DNA of 34,316 nucleotides from Tannerella sp. (GCA_031272455.1 JAISTS010000012.1:1-34316); one strand, 5' to 3'; counted from the first letter of the stretch, positions 8,083 through 17,815 are shown. Translations and numbers: made by a program. The notes: generated from the letters alone by a model not told the origin.

Positions 8083-10884
8083 ATGGTTATGCGTTATTTT
8101 TTACTGACGGTTTGTTTTACCTGTGTCTCGGCTTTTGCTCAAGTCGATGATATTTCGTTGTGTTTCAGCAATTTGGAGAAGTCGCGGAATGAGCTGTCGC
8201 AACAGCTTGGCGGAGCGACGGGCGCAAGGAAAGTTGCTGTCCTCAAGAAAATGCTCGATCTGGGTATGTGGGATAAGGCATACGCGACGATTTCGGCTGA
8301 CAGGTCGCTGACCGCCGACGATCGTAATGTGTTGTTGGCTTATTATCACATACTTAACAACGATTATGCCGCTGCCGAAAAACTCCTCGCCACGACGCTG
8401 AAAGCAAAACCGACTGATGCGGAAGCGAACAAACTAAATATCAGGCTCTTGATTGAAGCATGGAAACTCGACGAAGCGGTCAGCAAAGCCGACGAGCTGT
8501 CGAAACGCTATCCTGACGACCTCGAAATCAGCTTGTTGAAAGGGCGTGCTCTGCTGTTGCAACGCGATTACGACGCTGCAACGGCGCTCGTTGCCGACCT
8601 TCACAAACGCTTCCCGAACCGCGGCGGCGTATATCGTCTCGAAGCCGATATCTATTTCTGGAACCTGCAACCCGCCAAAGCCGAGCCGTTACTTGTCAAA
8701 TCGCTTGAGATTGAGCCATTTGACGCCGACGCACGTTTCAGCTACGGTTATGCTATTTGGCGCAGGGTTGACGCGACACAGCTCGACCGTATGGCTGACC
8801 AGTGGGAACTGGCACTGGCGCTTAACCCGCTGCATTTCAGTACACACTGGCACTGGGGCAACGGACATACCAACCGTACATTCGTGGATTATGCCGACCC
8901 CGATGAGGAAGCTATCCGCGCACGCTTGGCGGCAGCCGACAGTCTGTTCACACTCAACAAAATAGAAGACGCCATACAGCTGACGCGCACGGTCGAAAAG
9001 TCGTATCCCAAGTCAGTACTGCCGCAAATGCACCGCGCAGCGCTCTGGTACGGCGATTTCGACAACCCGCAACGTCCGGCACGGCTCGATTCAGCTCAGG
9101 CTCTGTTTCGTAAAATCCTGACAGTCAAACAGCATTACGGACCGGCTCATAACGGGCTGTCCGCCGTCATCAAATCGAAACGCATACCCTATCTCTGCAC
9201 CTACGACTCAATCACGGCAGTGCTCCGCAATACTAAAATCAACGACCTTGCCGCGTTCGAGAAAGTTTTTCCCGACGTCAGCTATTATCCGGGAGAATTA
9301 GCTAAAGCAATGGCTTACAATCAGTTGAATACAGCTGTTGCCTATTTTCCCTTCCTTATCAAACAGGACAGGGCTTTTGTCATCCCGCCCCTGCATCAGG
9401 ATTTGGCGATAGTGATGAAAAGTCCGTATTTCCGCTACGCCACGACCTTCGACAACCGCCAATGGATGGACATTCGCGGCGTGGGCAGCGGCGCAGCAGC
9501 TATCGAATATGTTGAACGCGGAGCCTATCAGGAACGCAACGTAATTTTGCACGAGTATGTCCACCTCTTCCACGAAGTGGTGCTGACCGACTATCAGAAT
9601 CGCCGTATTCGCGAACTGTATTATCACGCCATGGCTAACGACCTGACGCTCGATTACTATTCGCAAAACAATGAACACGAATATCTTGCGCAGACCTATC
9701 CGGCATATTTCGAGCCGATGAAAGTACATCCGCTTGATTTCAAGTCGATGAACACCACCTCGGCGCTGATAGCCAAAGACCCGGATATGTACGCTTTCCT
9801 CGACGACCTGATTTCAAACGAACGCCGTTATTTAGCTGGCGACAAAAAAGCTATGGCGTCGAACTGGGCTGAAGTGTATATCAACTTAAGCAACAAAGAG
9901 AGCAAAAACCCGACGCTCGCGGCTCTGCTGCTCGACACAGCGCTTGTCTATGACGACAAATATCAGCCCGCGTGGTTGGCTTATGCCACTTTGAAACTGA
10001 CGCAGAACGATCCCAACGGGGCATTAGCCTGTATCAAAAGTTCGGAAGCTATCGACCCCGCTTATGCGCCCACCTATCGCACTTATGCCGACTGGGTCAA
10101 AAAAACGGAGCCTGACCCCGAACTGTCGCTTATGAAACAGGTCGAATGGATGCGCAAAGCCCTGTCGCTCGAAAAAGACTGGCAGACGAAAGCCGGTATG
10201 GCGCAGTATCTCAGACAGTTGTACGCCGACCACGCAAAAGTCGCCGAAGCTATAGCCGAAGCCGAAGCCTACATACGCGACGGCTCGGAAATATCGACCT
10301 ATCTGCGCGACCGCAAAGACGACGCCCGTATGTTCGCCGCCTCGCGTAAGGCTATGCAGGGCGACCGCTCACAGCTCGCCGTCATCGACAGCCTCGTGAA
10401 GCAGAAGCCTCAGAACTACAATTTCTCGCTCACCTGCGCCGACGCTCTTGCCGCCAATGGCGAATACCGGCAGGCTACAGAGCTGATGCAGAGGGTACAG
10501 AGCATCTTCGCCGCCAACCGCAATCGCCGACCGGACTTCGACCTGCGCATAGCGGAGAATTTAGCGGCAGCAGGGCAGACAGACTCCGCGCGTACATTTT
10601 ATAATTACGCAAAACAGGCGGAAGCGCGACTGACGCCGCTCGACGCACAACGGCTCTATCGCCTCTCGCTCAAGCTAAACACGGGCGACGCCATACCGCC
10701 GTCTAACGCCAAGTATCCCGAACAGACGATAGCTCAGGTGGCATCAAGCCTCTTCACACAGGCTTTGCTGGAAGAAAAAGCGGGCGACAAGGTAGCAGCG
10801 ACAAATCACTGCCACGAAGCGCTCAAGTTAGACCCCTACCTGACCGAAGCCAAACAAGCATTAATAAGGCTTATACAAAGATAA
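8083..10884 (+). CDS. TPR protein with embedded HExxH metallopeptidase-like domain
   Basis: A 933-aa exported protein with a signal peptide at about 1-20 (MRYFLLTVCFTCVSAFA; start at 8083 or the ATG at 8089). Tetratricopeptide-like helical repeats fill residues about 50-350 and again about 590-930. Between them, the zinc-binding motif HEYVH occurs at 490-494, with NEHEYLAQTYPAYF about 37 residues later; Glu533 is a good candidate third ligand, as in gluzincins. The gene lies between an S10 carboxypeptidase and SusC, 46 bp before the latter. It may be an extracytoplasmic peptidase that uses its repeats to hold substrate or the uptake machinery. Function is inferred only; an inactive zincin fold used as a scaffold is possible. 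I do not know a named family with this arrangement. Confidence 0.75.
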   Translation: MVMRYFLLTVCFTCVSAFAQVDDISLCFSNLEKSRNELSQQLGGATGARKVAVLKKMLDLGMWDKAYATISADRSLTADDRNVLLAYYHILNNDYAAAEKLLATTLKAKPTDAEANKLNIRLLIEAWKLDEAVSKADELSKRYPDDLEISLLKGRALLLQRDYDAATALVADLHKRFPNRGGVYRLEADIYFWNLQPAKAEPLLVKSLEIEPFDADARFSYGYAIWRRVDATQLDRMADQWELALALNPLHFSTHWHWGNGHTNRTFVDYADPDEEAIRARLAAADSLFTLNKIEDAIQLTRTVEKSYPKSVLPQMHRAALWYGDFDNPQRPARLDSAQALFRKILTVKQHYGPAHNGLSAVIKSKRIPYLCTYDSITAVLRNTKINDLAAFEKVFPDVSYYPGELAKAMAYNQLNTAVAYFPFLIKQDRAFVIPPLHQDLAIVMKSPYFRYATTFDNRQWMDIRGVGSGAAAIEYVERGAYQERNVILHEYVHLFHEVVLTDYQNRRIRELYYHAMANDLTLDYYSQNNEHEYLAQTYPAYFEPMKVHPLDFKSMNTTSALIAKDPDMYAFLDDLISNERRYLAGDKKAMASNWAEVYINLSNKESKNPTLAALLLDTALVYDDKYQPAWLAYATLKLTQNDPNGALACIKSSEAIDPAYAPTYRTYADWVKKTEPDPELSLMKQVEWMRKALSLEKDWQTKAGMAQYLRQLYADHAKVAEAIAEAEAYIRDGSEISTYLRDRKDDARMFAASRKAMQGDRSQLAVIDSLVKQKPQNYNFSLTCADALAANGEYRQATELMQRVQSIFAANRNRRPDFDLRIAENLAAAGQTDSARTFYNYAKQAEARLTPLDAQRLYRLSLKLNTGDAIPPSNAKYPEQTIAQVASSLFTQALLEEKAGDKVAATNHCHEALKLDPYLTEAKQALIRLIQR

Positions 10885-10930
10885 ATATATAGATTTTAAA
10901 TAGTTATGTCAAATTAATTCAGAATTAAAA

Positions 10931-13900
10931 ATGAAAAGAATTTTTCTCACGTGCTTATTAGCAATAAGCGCTTTAGTGTTATCAGCGCAGGAGCGTACCG
11001 TAACAGGTCACGTTACTTCTGCCGAAGACAATGAACCGATTATCGGGGCGACCGTCATAGTGAAGGGCAACTCGAGCATCGGTACCGTAACCGATATCGA
11101 CGGCAATTTCACGCTGTCGGTACCGGCATCAGCCACAACGCTGACCGTGTCGTACGTCGGTATGGCAGATCAGGATGTAGCAGTCGCTGCCCGCGTCAAC
11201 GTCCGCCTCTCGTCAAGCAATATCCAGCTTGAGGAGGTAGTTGTAACGGCAATGGGTATTTCGCGCGAAAAGAAAGCCCTCGGTTATGCCGTTCAGGATG
11301 TCAAATCGGAACAGCTGACAGCCGGCTCGAATACCTCGCTCACCGGCGCGCTGCAAGGCAAGTTAGCCGGCGTACAGATATCGCCCACCAGCGGTATGCC
11401 CGGCGCATCATCAAAAATGGTTATCCGCGGCGCACGCTCGTTCACGGGCGACAACACGCCGCTGTATGTCGTTGACGGTATGCCTATCGCTTCGACCTCC
11501 GACCGCTCGACGGGCGACTCGGTATCAGGCTCAGACTATGCTAACCGTTCGTTTGATATCGATCCAAACGACATCGAGAGCATCAACGTACTGAAAGGAC
11601 AGGCGGCTTCGGCGCTCTACGGTATGCGTGCTTCCAACGGCGTGGTCATCATCACGACCAAGAACGGACGCAAAGCCCGCAAAGACAAGCCGACTATCAC
11701 TTATTCCTCATCGCTAACCAACGACCGCGTGGCTCGTCTGCCTCAACTGCAGAAGACTTACGCTCAAGGCTCCGGCGGCAAATATGTATCTCCTTCGGGA
11801 GCATACGGACTGTCGTGGGGACCCAAGATCAGCGAACTGCCTAACGACCCGACCAACGGCGGCAATGCCAATGGTCATCCGGGACAATATTATGTACCCC
11901 AACTCGCTCAGGCTCTGGGTTTGACACGCGACGACCCCGAAACATGGGTTACGCCTCAGGCTTACGACAACGCTGCCGACTTCTTCCAGTCGGGCTACAT
12001 CTGGAACAACTCGCTCAACGTGATGAAAGGCACCGACGGAGGGTTCTATTCCTTCTCGCTCGGCAGCGCCAACCAGCAAGGTATCATACCATCAACCGGT
12101 ATGGAACGCTATAACGCCAAATTAGCCGCAGAGACAACGCTCAACAGCCATTTCTCAACAGGCTTTTCGGGCAACTTCGTCTATTCGCGCATCGACAAGC
12201 AGGAAGCAGCCAACAACGGCTTTATGTCAACTATTTTCCTCGCTCCTCCTTCGTATGATCTCAAAGGCATTCCCAACTATGCTTATAACGACCCTTACAC
12301 GCAGGTCTCACCCTCGTCGGTTTCGCGCTGGGGTAACCCCTACTGGATGGTCGAGAATAATAAGTACTACGAAAAGAACCAGCGTTTCTTTGGCAATACC
12401 TACCTTGATTACAAGACTAATCTTGCCGATGGACATACACTCGATGTGAAATATACGCTCGGAACGGATGCCTATCAGACCAACTACTGGACTATCAACG
12501 CCTACGGTCTGAACGCGGGCGCCGGTTCTGCCACATTCTTAGGTATTACCAATATTACTCTAAACTCACTGCTGACAGCTTCGTACAGATGGGATATAAG
12601 CAAAGACCTCGTGTTCGACGCCCTGCTGGGTAACGAGTTCATCCATGGCGCAACCAAGAGTTATACTCAGGAAGGTATCAACTTCAACTTCCCGGGCTGG
12701 AACCACATGAGCAACGCATCGTCATATACCAGCAGCGAGTCATATACTCAGCGCCGCACGGTTGGTTTCTTCGGCAACATCTCGCTGGCTTACAAGAGTT
12801 TGCTTTATCTGAATGCTACCGGACGTAACGACGTCGTTTCGACTATGCCTCGCGGCAACCGTTCGTTCTTCTATCCTTCGGTTTCGGCAGGCTTTGTATT
12901 TACCGAACTGGCTCCGTTCAAAGAAAACCGTGTCCTGACCTTTGGTAAGCTCCGTGCTTCATACGCCGAAGTTGGTATGGCGGGTACGTTCTATCCCGAT
13001 TATTACAGCAAGGGCGGCTATGGCGGCGGCTTTATCCAGGGTATGTCCATCCTCTATCCTATTGGCGGACAGATGGGCTACCAAAAGAGCACGACGGTTT
13101 ACGACCCCAACCTGAAGCCCCAGAACACACGCTCGTATGAAGCAGGTATCGACCTCTCGTTCCTCAACGGACTGTTCAGTCTTAGTTATACCTATTCGCG
13201 TCAGAACGTTAAGGACCAGATATTTGCAGTACCTTTGGCGCGTTCGACCGGAGCTTCCTCGTATTACACCAATGGCGGACACCTGCATACCGATGCACAT
13301 GAGGTTACGCTCGATGTCAATCCTGTCAACAAACGCGACGTCAAATGGAGTTTCGGACTCAACTTCTCGAAGATCGACAACTATGTTGACGAGCTTGCCG
13401 AAGGCGTTGAAAACATCTTCCTCGGCGGCTATACCTCGCCTAACGTCCGCGCTATGATGGGCGAGAAATATCCTGTTGTGTGGGGTTCGCGCTTCCGTCG
13501 CGTCAATGAGACAGCTGTAGGTGATGGAGGTTACATCGAATATTCGGGCGACATCTTGATCGACGAGAACGGTATGCCTATCAGCGGCTCCGAAGGAATC
13601 ATCGCCCGCACATCACCCGACTTTACGCTTGGCGCCAGCACCACGCTCACCCTCTTTAAGTTCCGTCTCTATGCCACATTAGACTGGCGTAGCGGAGGTC
13701 AGATAATGGCAGGTACCAACGGCGAACTTAATGCCTACGGAGCCAGTCAGCAGACAGCCGACGACCGCGACCGCGGCTATGCCGAATCAACCGGCGTCGT
13801 CGTAGGACAGGAAGATAAGGGCGTACAGACAATCCGCATACCGGCAGAACTGATCGAAACCTACTGGGGACGCTATGCAGCCATCTGGGAGAGCCGCGTT

Positions 13901-14134
13901 TACGACAACGACTTTGTCAAACTGCGCGAAATATCACTCGCCTACCCGATTGTTAGCAAACCCCATCTCGAAATCAACGCCAACATATTTGCACGCAACC
14001 TGCTCCTCTGGGCTAAAGTGCCTAATATCGACCCCGAAACAACTCAGGGTAACAACAATATGGCAGGCTCATTCGAACGATTCTCGCTGCCGCAGTCGTC
14101 AAGCTACGGTCTGGGATTTAATGTCAAATTTTAA
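10931..14134 (+). CDS. SusC/RagA family TonB-linked outer-membrane transporter
   Basis: A 1067-aa outer-membrane beta-barrel receptor. Signal peptide about 1-19, then a carboxypeptidase-regulatory-like domain (about 22-100, with PIIGATVIVKGNSSIGTVTD and DGNFTLSVP). A TonB-box-like stretch (VTAMGISREKKALGY) and the plug follow, with GKLAGVQI, MVIRGARSF, TPLYVVDGMPI and VLKGQAASALYGMRASNGV. The rest is barrel ending in GLGFNVKF, with a terminal Phe. It imports a macromolecular nutrient fragment using TonB energy, paired with the SusD-like lipoprotein 14 bp downstream. No sigma/anti-sigma or hybrid sensor gene sits beside it. The neighbouring peptidases suggest peptides rather than glycans as substrate, as for RagAB. 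Confidence 0.95.
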   Translation: MKRIFLTCLLAISALVLSAQERTVTGHVTSAEDNEPIIGATVIVKGNSSIGTVTDIDGNFTLSVPASATTLTVSYVGMADQDVAVAARVNVRLSSSNIQLEEVVVTAMGISREKKALGYAVQDVKSEQLTAGSNTSLTGALQGKLAGVQISPTSGMPGASSKMVIRGARSFTGDNTPLYVVDGMPIASTSDRSTGDSVSGSDYANRSFDIDPNDIESINVLKGQAASALYGMRASNGVVIITTKNGRKARKDKPTITYSSSLTNDRVARLPQLQKTYAQGSGGKYVSPSGAYGLSWGPKISELPNDPTNGGNANGHPGQYYVPQLAQALGLTRDDPETWVTPQAYDNAADFFQSGYIWNNSLNVMKGTDGGFYSFSLGSANQQGIIPSTGMERYNAKLAAETTLNSHFSTGFSGNFVYSRIDKQEAANNGFMSTIFLAPPSYDLKGIPNYAYNDPYTQVSPSSVSRWGNPYWMVENNKYYEKNQRFFGNTYLDYKTNLADGHTLDVKYTLGTDAYQTNYWTINAYGLNAGAGSATFLGITNITLNSLLTASYRWDISKDLVFDALLGNEFIHGATKSYTQEGINFNFPGWNHMSNASSYTSSESYTQRRTVGFFGNISLAYKSLLYLNATGRNDVVSTMPRGNRSFFYPSVSAGFVFTELAPFKENRVLTFGKLRASYAEVGMAGTFYPDYYSKGGYGGGFIQGMSILYPIGGQMGYQKSTTVYDPNLKPQNTRSYEAGIDLSFLNGLFSLSYTYSRQNVKDQIFAVPLARSTGASSYYTNGGHLHTDAHEVTLDVNPVNKRDVKWSFGLNFSKIDNYVDELAEGVENIFLGGYTSPNVRAMMGEKYPVVWGSRFRRVNETAVGDGGYIEYSGDILIDENGMPISGSEGIIARTSPDFTLGASTTLTLFKFRLYATLDWRSGGQIMAGTNGELNAYGASQQTADDRDRGYAESTGVVVGQEDKGVQTIRIPAELIETYWGRYAAIWESRVYDNDFVKLREISLAYPIVSKPHLEINANIFARNLLLWAKVPNIDPETTQGNNNMAGSFERFSLPQSSSYGLGFNVKF

Positions 14135-14148
14135 AATATTCAGGAATT

Positions 14149-15708
14149 ATGAAAAAGATATTATATATTAACGTTTTGCGGTTGACTATCGCCGCAACAG
14201 TTCTGTCAGGATTAACATTATCCTGCTCGGATGATGTGATGGACAAGATCAATGAGGACATCAACCACCCTACCAGCCTCTCGTCTAACTTCGTCATCAC
14301 ACAGGTGCAAACCTCATTGGCTTTCAATGTAGTAGGAGGCGATTATAACAGCTACATCGCTGTTTGTATCGAACACGAGGGTGGCGCCGATTCGCAAATG
14401 TACGAAACCGATATGCGCTACTACGTAATGGAAGACCCCAGCAGCTGGGGTAATACCTGGGCGTACACCTATAACAACCTTGCAGCCTGCAAGGATATTA
14501 TCAGTATATGCTCCGAAGACGGCGCCGAACCGGATAACGCCGTTAACCTCGGCATAGGCAAGACGCTGATGGCATACCAGCTGGCGCTGGCGACCGACCT
14601 TCATGGCGACATTCCTTGGAGCGAGGCGCTCGACTTCTCTGTCTATCGTGCGCCGCAACTCGACAAGCAGGAAACTATCTATCAGGAAGTATTCCGCCTG
14701 CTCGACGAAGCGCTCACAGCCTTTAACGGCGGCAAAGCATCAATAGCAGCTCAAGACCTCTATTACGGTGGCAATGTGAGCAACTGGATCAAGGCAGTTT
14801 ACGGACTGAAAGCCCGCTATACTATGCGACTGCTCGGACGTAGCTCAGACCGTAACGGCGACCTCAACAAAGTGCTCGACTATGTGTCGAAATCGTTCAC
14901 CTCGGCAAGCGAAGAGATGAAGCTCGACAAGTACGATGCCGCTACATTCTACAACCCGCTTTATACTTTTGCACGCAGCCGCGACTATCTCGGATTCAGC
15001 AAGAGCCTGATGGACAAGTTCGTCGCCCGCAACGACCCGCGTCAAGATCAGGTGGCAGTCAATAGCAACTATGAACTGATCTCGCCTTCGTCGTCCGATT
15101 ATAATCCTATCCACAACGGAGAACAGGATAAAGGCGTTTACACCAAATCGGCTCCCGACTGGGCAGAGAAAGCTCCTACACAGTTGTTGAGCTATCACGA
15201 GTTACTGTTCCTCAAAGCCGAAGCACAGGCACGCCTCGGACAGGATCCATCCGAAACTCTTAGGGCAGCAATTGCAGCAGGCTTCGAGAATTTAGCCAAC
15301 ACTATTCAAGCGGCTATCAACTCGACATTCAAAAACAAAGTGTCGGGCGAACTGACCCTGTCTGCCGCAGCAGGCGAGGAACATTTCGACAAAAACGTCA
15401 AACCCTTGCTGTCGGCTAATGCAGTCAAACAGGTGATGATCGAGAAATATCTTGCTTTCTTTGGCGCCAGCGGCGAAGGAGTAGAAGCTTATGCCGACAT
15501 CCGACGTCTGAAATATCTCAACGAAGATTACATCGAGTTGGTCAACCCCAATAACGCTGCATCAGCCACCTATCCCAAAGGACATTTTCCCTTGCGCTTA
15601 GGCTATGGCAACGGCGACACCAACAACAACCCGAATGTTAGCGCCGCCCAGGGCGATGGCTCATTTATCTACAGCGAACCCGTCTGGTGGGCAGGCGGCT
15701 CAAGATAA
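14149..15708 (+). CDS. SusD/RagB-like lipoprotein (SusD_2 type)
   Basis: A 519-aa surface lipoprotein. A signal peptide leads to a lipobox with Cys26 (GLTLSC followed by SDD). The body is the alpha-helical TPR-like SusD fold. Features such as DINHPTSLSSNFVIT near the N-terminus, ATDLHGDIPWSEAL at mid-protein, FLKAEAQARLG and the terminal PVWWAGG are typical of the SusD-like_2 subgroup. It caps the SusC channel and captures ligand. It is co-transcribed with SusC (14-bp gap) and followed by a strong terminator, so it ends the operon. The substrate is not shown by the sequence. Confidence 0.92.
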   Translation: MKKILYINVLRLTIAATVLSGLTLSCSDDVMDKINEDINHPTSLSSNFVITQVQTSLAFNVVGGDYNSYIAVCIEHEGGADSQMYETDMRYYVMEDPSSWGNTWAYTYNNLAACKDIISICSEDGAEPDNAVNLGIGKTLMAYQLALATDLHGDIPWSEALDFSVYRAPQLDKQETIYQEVFRLLDEALTAFNGGKASIAAQDLYYGGNVSNWIKAVYGLKARYTMRLLGRSSDRNGDLNKVLDYVSKSFTSASEEMKLDKYDAATFYNPLYTFARSRDYLGFSKSLMDKFVARNDPRQDQVAVNSNYELISPSSSDYNPIHNGEQDKGVYTKSAPDWAEKAPTQLLSYHELLFLKAEAQARLGQDPSETLRAAIAAGFENLANTIQAAINSTFKNKVSGELTLSAAAGEEHFDKNVKPLLSANAVKQVMIEKYLAFFGASGEGVEAYADIRRLKYLNEDYIELVNPNNAASATYPKGHFPLRLGYGNGDTNNNPNVSAAQGDGSFIYSEPVWWAGGSR

Positions 15709-15734
15709 CCAAATTGTTTCAAATGATTATTCTG

Positions 15735-15771
15735 AAAAGGTCTTGCATCGGTTTTGATGCAGGACCTTTTT
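15735..15771 (+). terminator. Intrinsic terminator after the SusCD operon
   Basis: A hairpin with arms 15735-15749 (AAAAGGTCTTGCATC) and 15756-15770 (GATGCAGGACCTTTT) pairs over 15 bases with one G-T pair and a 6-base loop, ending in five T residues. It lies 27 bases after the SusD stop codon. Confidence 0.85.
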
Positions 15772-15802
15772 CTTTACCCTGAAATAAGAGTTTGATTTTG
15801 GT

Positions 15803-15829
15803 GAGGTGGTCAAAAAATTTGACCACTTC
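15803..15829. repeat. Intergenic palindrome between convergent genes
   Basis: Arms 15803-15814 and 15818-15829 (core GTGGTCAAA / TTTGACCAC) pair over 12 bases with one G-T pair around a 3-base AAA loop. It lies between the SusCD terminator and the end of the leftward S41 gene (stop at 15854). It may help stop transcription from the leftward gene, although no strong T run follows on that strand, or be a dispersed palindrome. Confidence 0.6.
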
Positions 15830-15853
15830 GTGTTTCGTCATCAATTAGCGCTT

Positions 15854-17290
15854 TTACTTGGTGCGCAGCGGCGCTATCATCTTCCCGAATTTAAAGCGCT
15901 GCACGGTCAGGTCTTTGCGTATATCAAAACGGGCTTTAGGCGTGGCTGAGCGTGTTTCGGTAATAGCAACTCCGGTGATATCCTCGATAGCTTTGCCGAG
16001 CAGCGGGTCGCGTTCGTCGCCCCAGGGCATCAGCGGGAAATAGTCTTCTTCGGCATAGATATCGGGCGCCAGTCCGCCATTAAACGAATTGTCGGAGTTG
16101 ACATTCGACACTCGATAAATCATAAGATACATCCCCCAGTTTGAGATAGTTGCGTCTTCGACCCAATCGCCTCTTCGGTCTTGAACCATAGCTTCAAAGA
16201 GCGAGCCGGCGCAATATTTGCCGTGCGTCGTGTCGCCAATCTGAACGAGATTGAGGTAGGGACGCAGCCCGACGATGGTTGATTCCGACGCCGACGCCGA
16301 ATATTCGGACGTGAGGACGTAGAGGCGGCTGAGATTCATATTGACCGAGAGCGTGTCGGTGAAATGTTCGGCAAGGTCGTCGCCTTCGCTCTTCCAGTAT
16401 GCGTTCAGCAGCTGGTTCCAAATCTGACGCAGATAGATGCTCTTGCTTTTGACAGCCGATTGGGGCGCAAGGATGCTGACAAGCACCGACATAGTGCGCA
16501 CATAACCGCCGCCATTGTAGCGCAGGTCGAGCACGACATCGGTAACGCCTTGCGATTTGAATTTGCTGAATACCTGTTGCAGAGCGACTTCCGATTTCTC
16601 GGTATAATCGGCATACGAGAGGTAGCCTATGCGATTGGCGCCTTTCACGATAACGGTATCTTTCAGTATCGGGTCTTCGTACATCGTTTCGGCATTGAGA
16701 ACTATTAGCGTCGGGTCGGCTGCTAATCCAAACTCGGTCAGCTGTCCGCGCGTCAGCATAATGCTTTTTGCGTCGTACAACTCCATACGGTTGTCAATGG
16801 TGATGCTGCCTCCATTCATACCCACAATGAAATCGCCGCGTTTCAAACCTGCGCGGTCGGCAGGCGTACCCGGATAGACAAAAAGCACAACAGCAAACAG
16901 ATCGTCGGAATCGGAGAAACGCCCGAATATCAGCGCATAACCGAACGATGTAACCGTGCCTGCAAACTCGTCTTCCAGCCCGCCAAGGTCGTCGGTCAGC
17001 ATAGACCACTGGTCATCTTTGTATTTCAGTTTGTCGAAAAAGGCGTATGAGTCCGGCTCTTTGTCGGGCGTCGTCTTTGTCCAGTCAATCTCGTCGCTCC
17101 ACAGATAATAGAGTTGAGTGAAATCGTTGACGAAAGCATTCACTTTCAGTGTTGTATCCGAGATGGTCGCGACAGGAGTTGTCGGATTTTCGGGGTCGGG
17201 TTCGGGATCGACGCGATTATATTCTTCGTCGCACGCTGCAAATAGCGTCAAAGAGGCGCAAATAAGCCAAAACAATTTTCCTGTTCTCAT
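15854..17290 (-). CDS. S41 family C-terminal-processing-type peptidase, PDZ lipoprotein
   Basis: A 478-aa lipoprotein (lipobox LFAAC, Cys20, followed by acidic DEE). A PDZ domain covers about 120-200 (VYPGTPADRAGLKRGDFIVGMNG at its core). The S41 catalytic domain has DVVLDLRYNGGG at 251-262, the nucleophile region TSEYSASASE at 327-336, and GDTTHGK ending at Lys358, the expected general base, so the Ser/Lys dyad appears intact. It should act in the periplasm or at the outer membrane, degrading unfolded or peptide substrates. It lies 23 bp after rlmH on the same strand and may be co-transcribed with it. Proximity to the S10, TPR/HExxH and SusCD genes is suggestive of shared peptide metabolism, but the opposite orientation makes this uncertain. 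Confidence 0.88.
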   Translation of the reverse strand: MRTGKLFWLICASLTLFAACDEEYNRVDPEPDPENPTTPVATISDTTLKVNAFVNDFTQLYYLWSDEIDWTKTTPDKEPDSYAFFDKLKYKDDQWSMLTDDLGGLEDEFAGTVTSFGYALIFGRFSDSDDLFAVVLFVYPGTPADRAGLKRGDFIVGMNGGSITIDNRMELYDAKSIMLTRGQLTEFGLAADPTLIVLNAETMYEDPILKDTVIVKGANRIGYLSYADYTEKSEVALQQVFSKFKSQGVTDVVLDLRYNGGGYVRTMSVLVSILAPQSAVKSKSIYLRQIWNQLLNAYWKSEGDDLAEHFTDTLSVNMNLSRLYVLTSEYSASASESTIVGLRPYLNLVQIGDTTHGKYCAGSLFEAMVQDRRGDWVEDATISNWGMYLMIYRVSNVNSDNSFNGGLAPDIYAEEDYFPLMPWGDERDPLLGKAIEDITGVAITETRSATPKARFDIRKDLTVQRFKFGKMIAPLRTK

Positions 17291-17313
17291 TTCTTTTTCA
17301 GTTTAATTTATTA

Positions 17314-17787
17314 TCACTCATGATGATACGGTTCGTTACGAAGAATTGTCATTGCGCGGTAGAGCTGTTCGGCAAAAATCGGACGTATCATCTGATGCGA
17401 AAATGTCATCTCGCTCAGCGAAATGCGCTCAGGCACAGCATCATACACTGCCCGACTGAATCCGTAAGGACCGCCGATAACAAAAACAATGCGACGCGGA
17501 GCCGAAGTCATCTTTTTTGCAATGTAAGCAGCGAAACCGGCTGAAGTGAACGATTTTCCTCGCTCGTCGAGCAGTATGCAGCAGTCGCCCGCCTGCATAG
17601 CGCTGATGATACTTTCGCCTTCGCGCTCTTTCTGCTGAGCTACAGACAGGTTTTTTCCCTTCTTTACGTCGGGAATGACCTCTGTCTCAAACTGCACATA
17701 ATGCGCCAGCCTGTCGCTGTACGTCTTGAAGGCATCGTCCCACGGACCGGCGTCAGTCTTGCCGACAACCAATAGCACAATCTTCAT
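17314..17787 (-). CDS. rlmH: 23S rRNA (pseudouridine-1915-N3)-methyltransferase RlmH
   Basis: A 157-aa protein of the expected length for RlmH, a small SPOUT-class (trefoil-knot) methyltransferase that methylates pseudouridine 1915 in helix 69 of 23S rRNA using SAM. The N-terminus MKIVLLVVGKTD, the central LLDERGKSFTS, the SAM-knot motif FVIGGPYGFS and the C-terminal LSEMTFSHQMIRPIFAEQLYRA with the terminal HE are all family-typical. A -7 element lies at 17807-17815. It is divergent from nadC and followed by the S41 peptidase gene 23 bp downstream. Confidence 0.96.
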   Translation of the reverse strand: MKIVLLVVGKTDAGPWDDAFKTYSDRLAHYVQFETEVIPDVKKGKNLSVAQQKEREGESIISAMQAGDCCILLDERGKSFTSAGFAAYIAKKMTSAPRRIVFVIGGPYGFSRAVYDAVPERISLSEMTFSHQMIRPIFAEQLYRAMTILRNEPYHHE

Positions 17788-17806
17788 CGTTTCTATACAT
17801 ATCGCT

Positions 17807-17815
17807 GCAAAGATA
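17807..17815 (-). promoter_or_regulatory. -7 promoter element for rlmH
   Basis: TATCTTTGC on the minus strand, 20 bases before the rlmH ATG, matches TAnnTTTGC. Confidence 0.5.
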
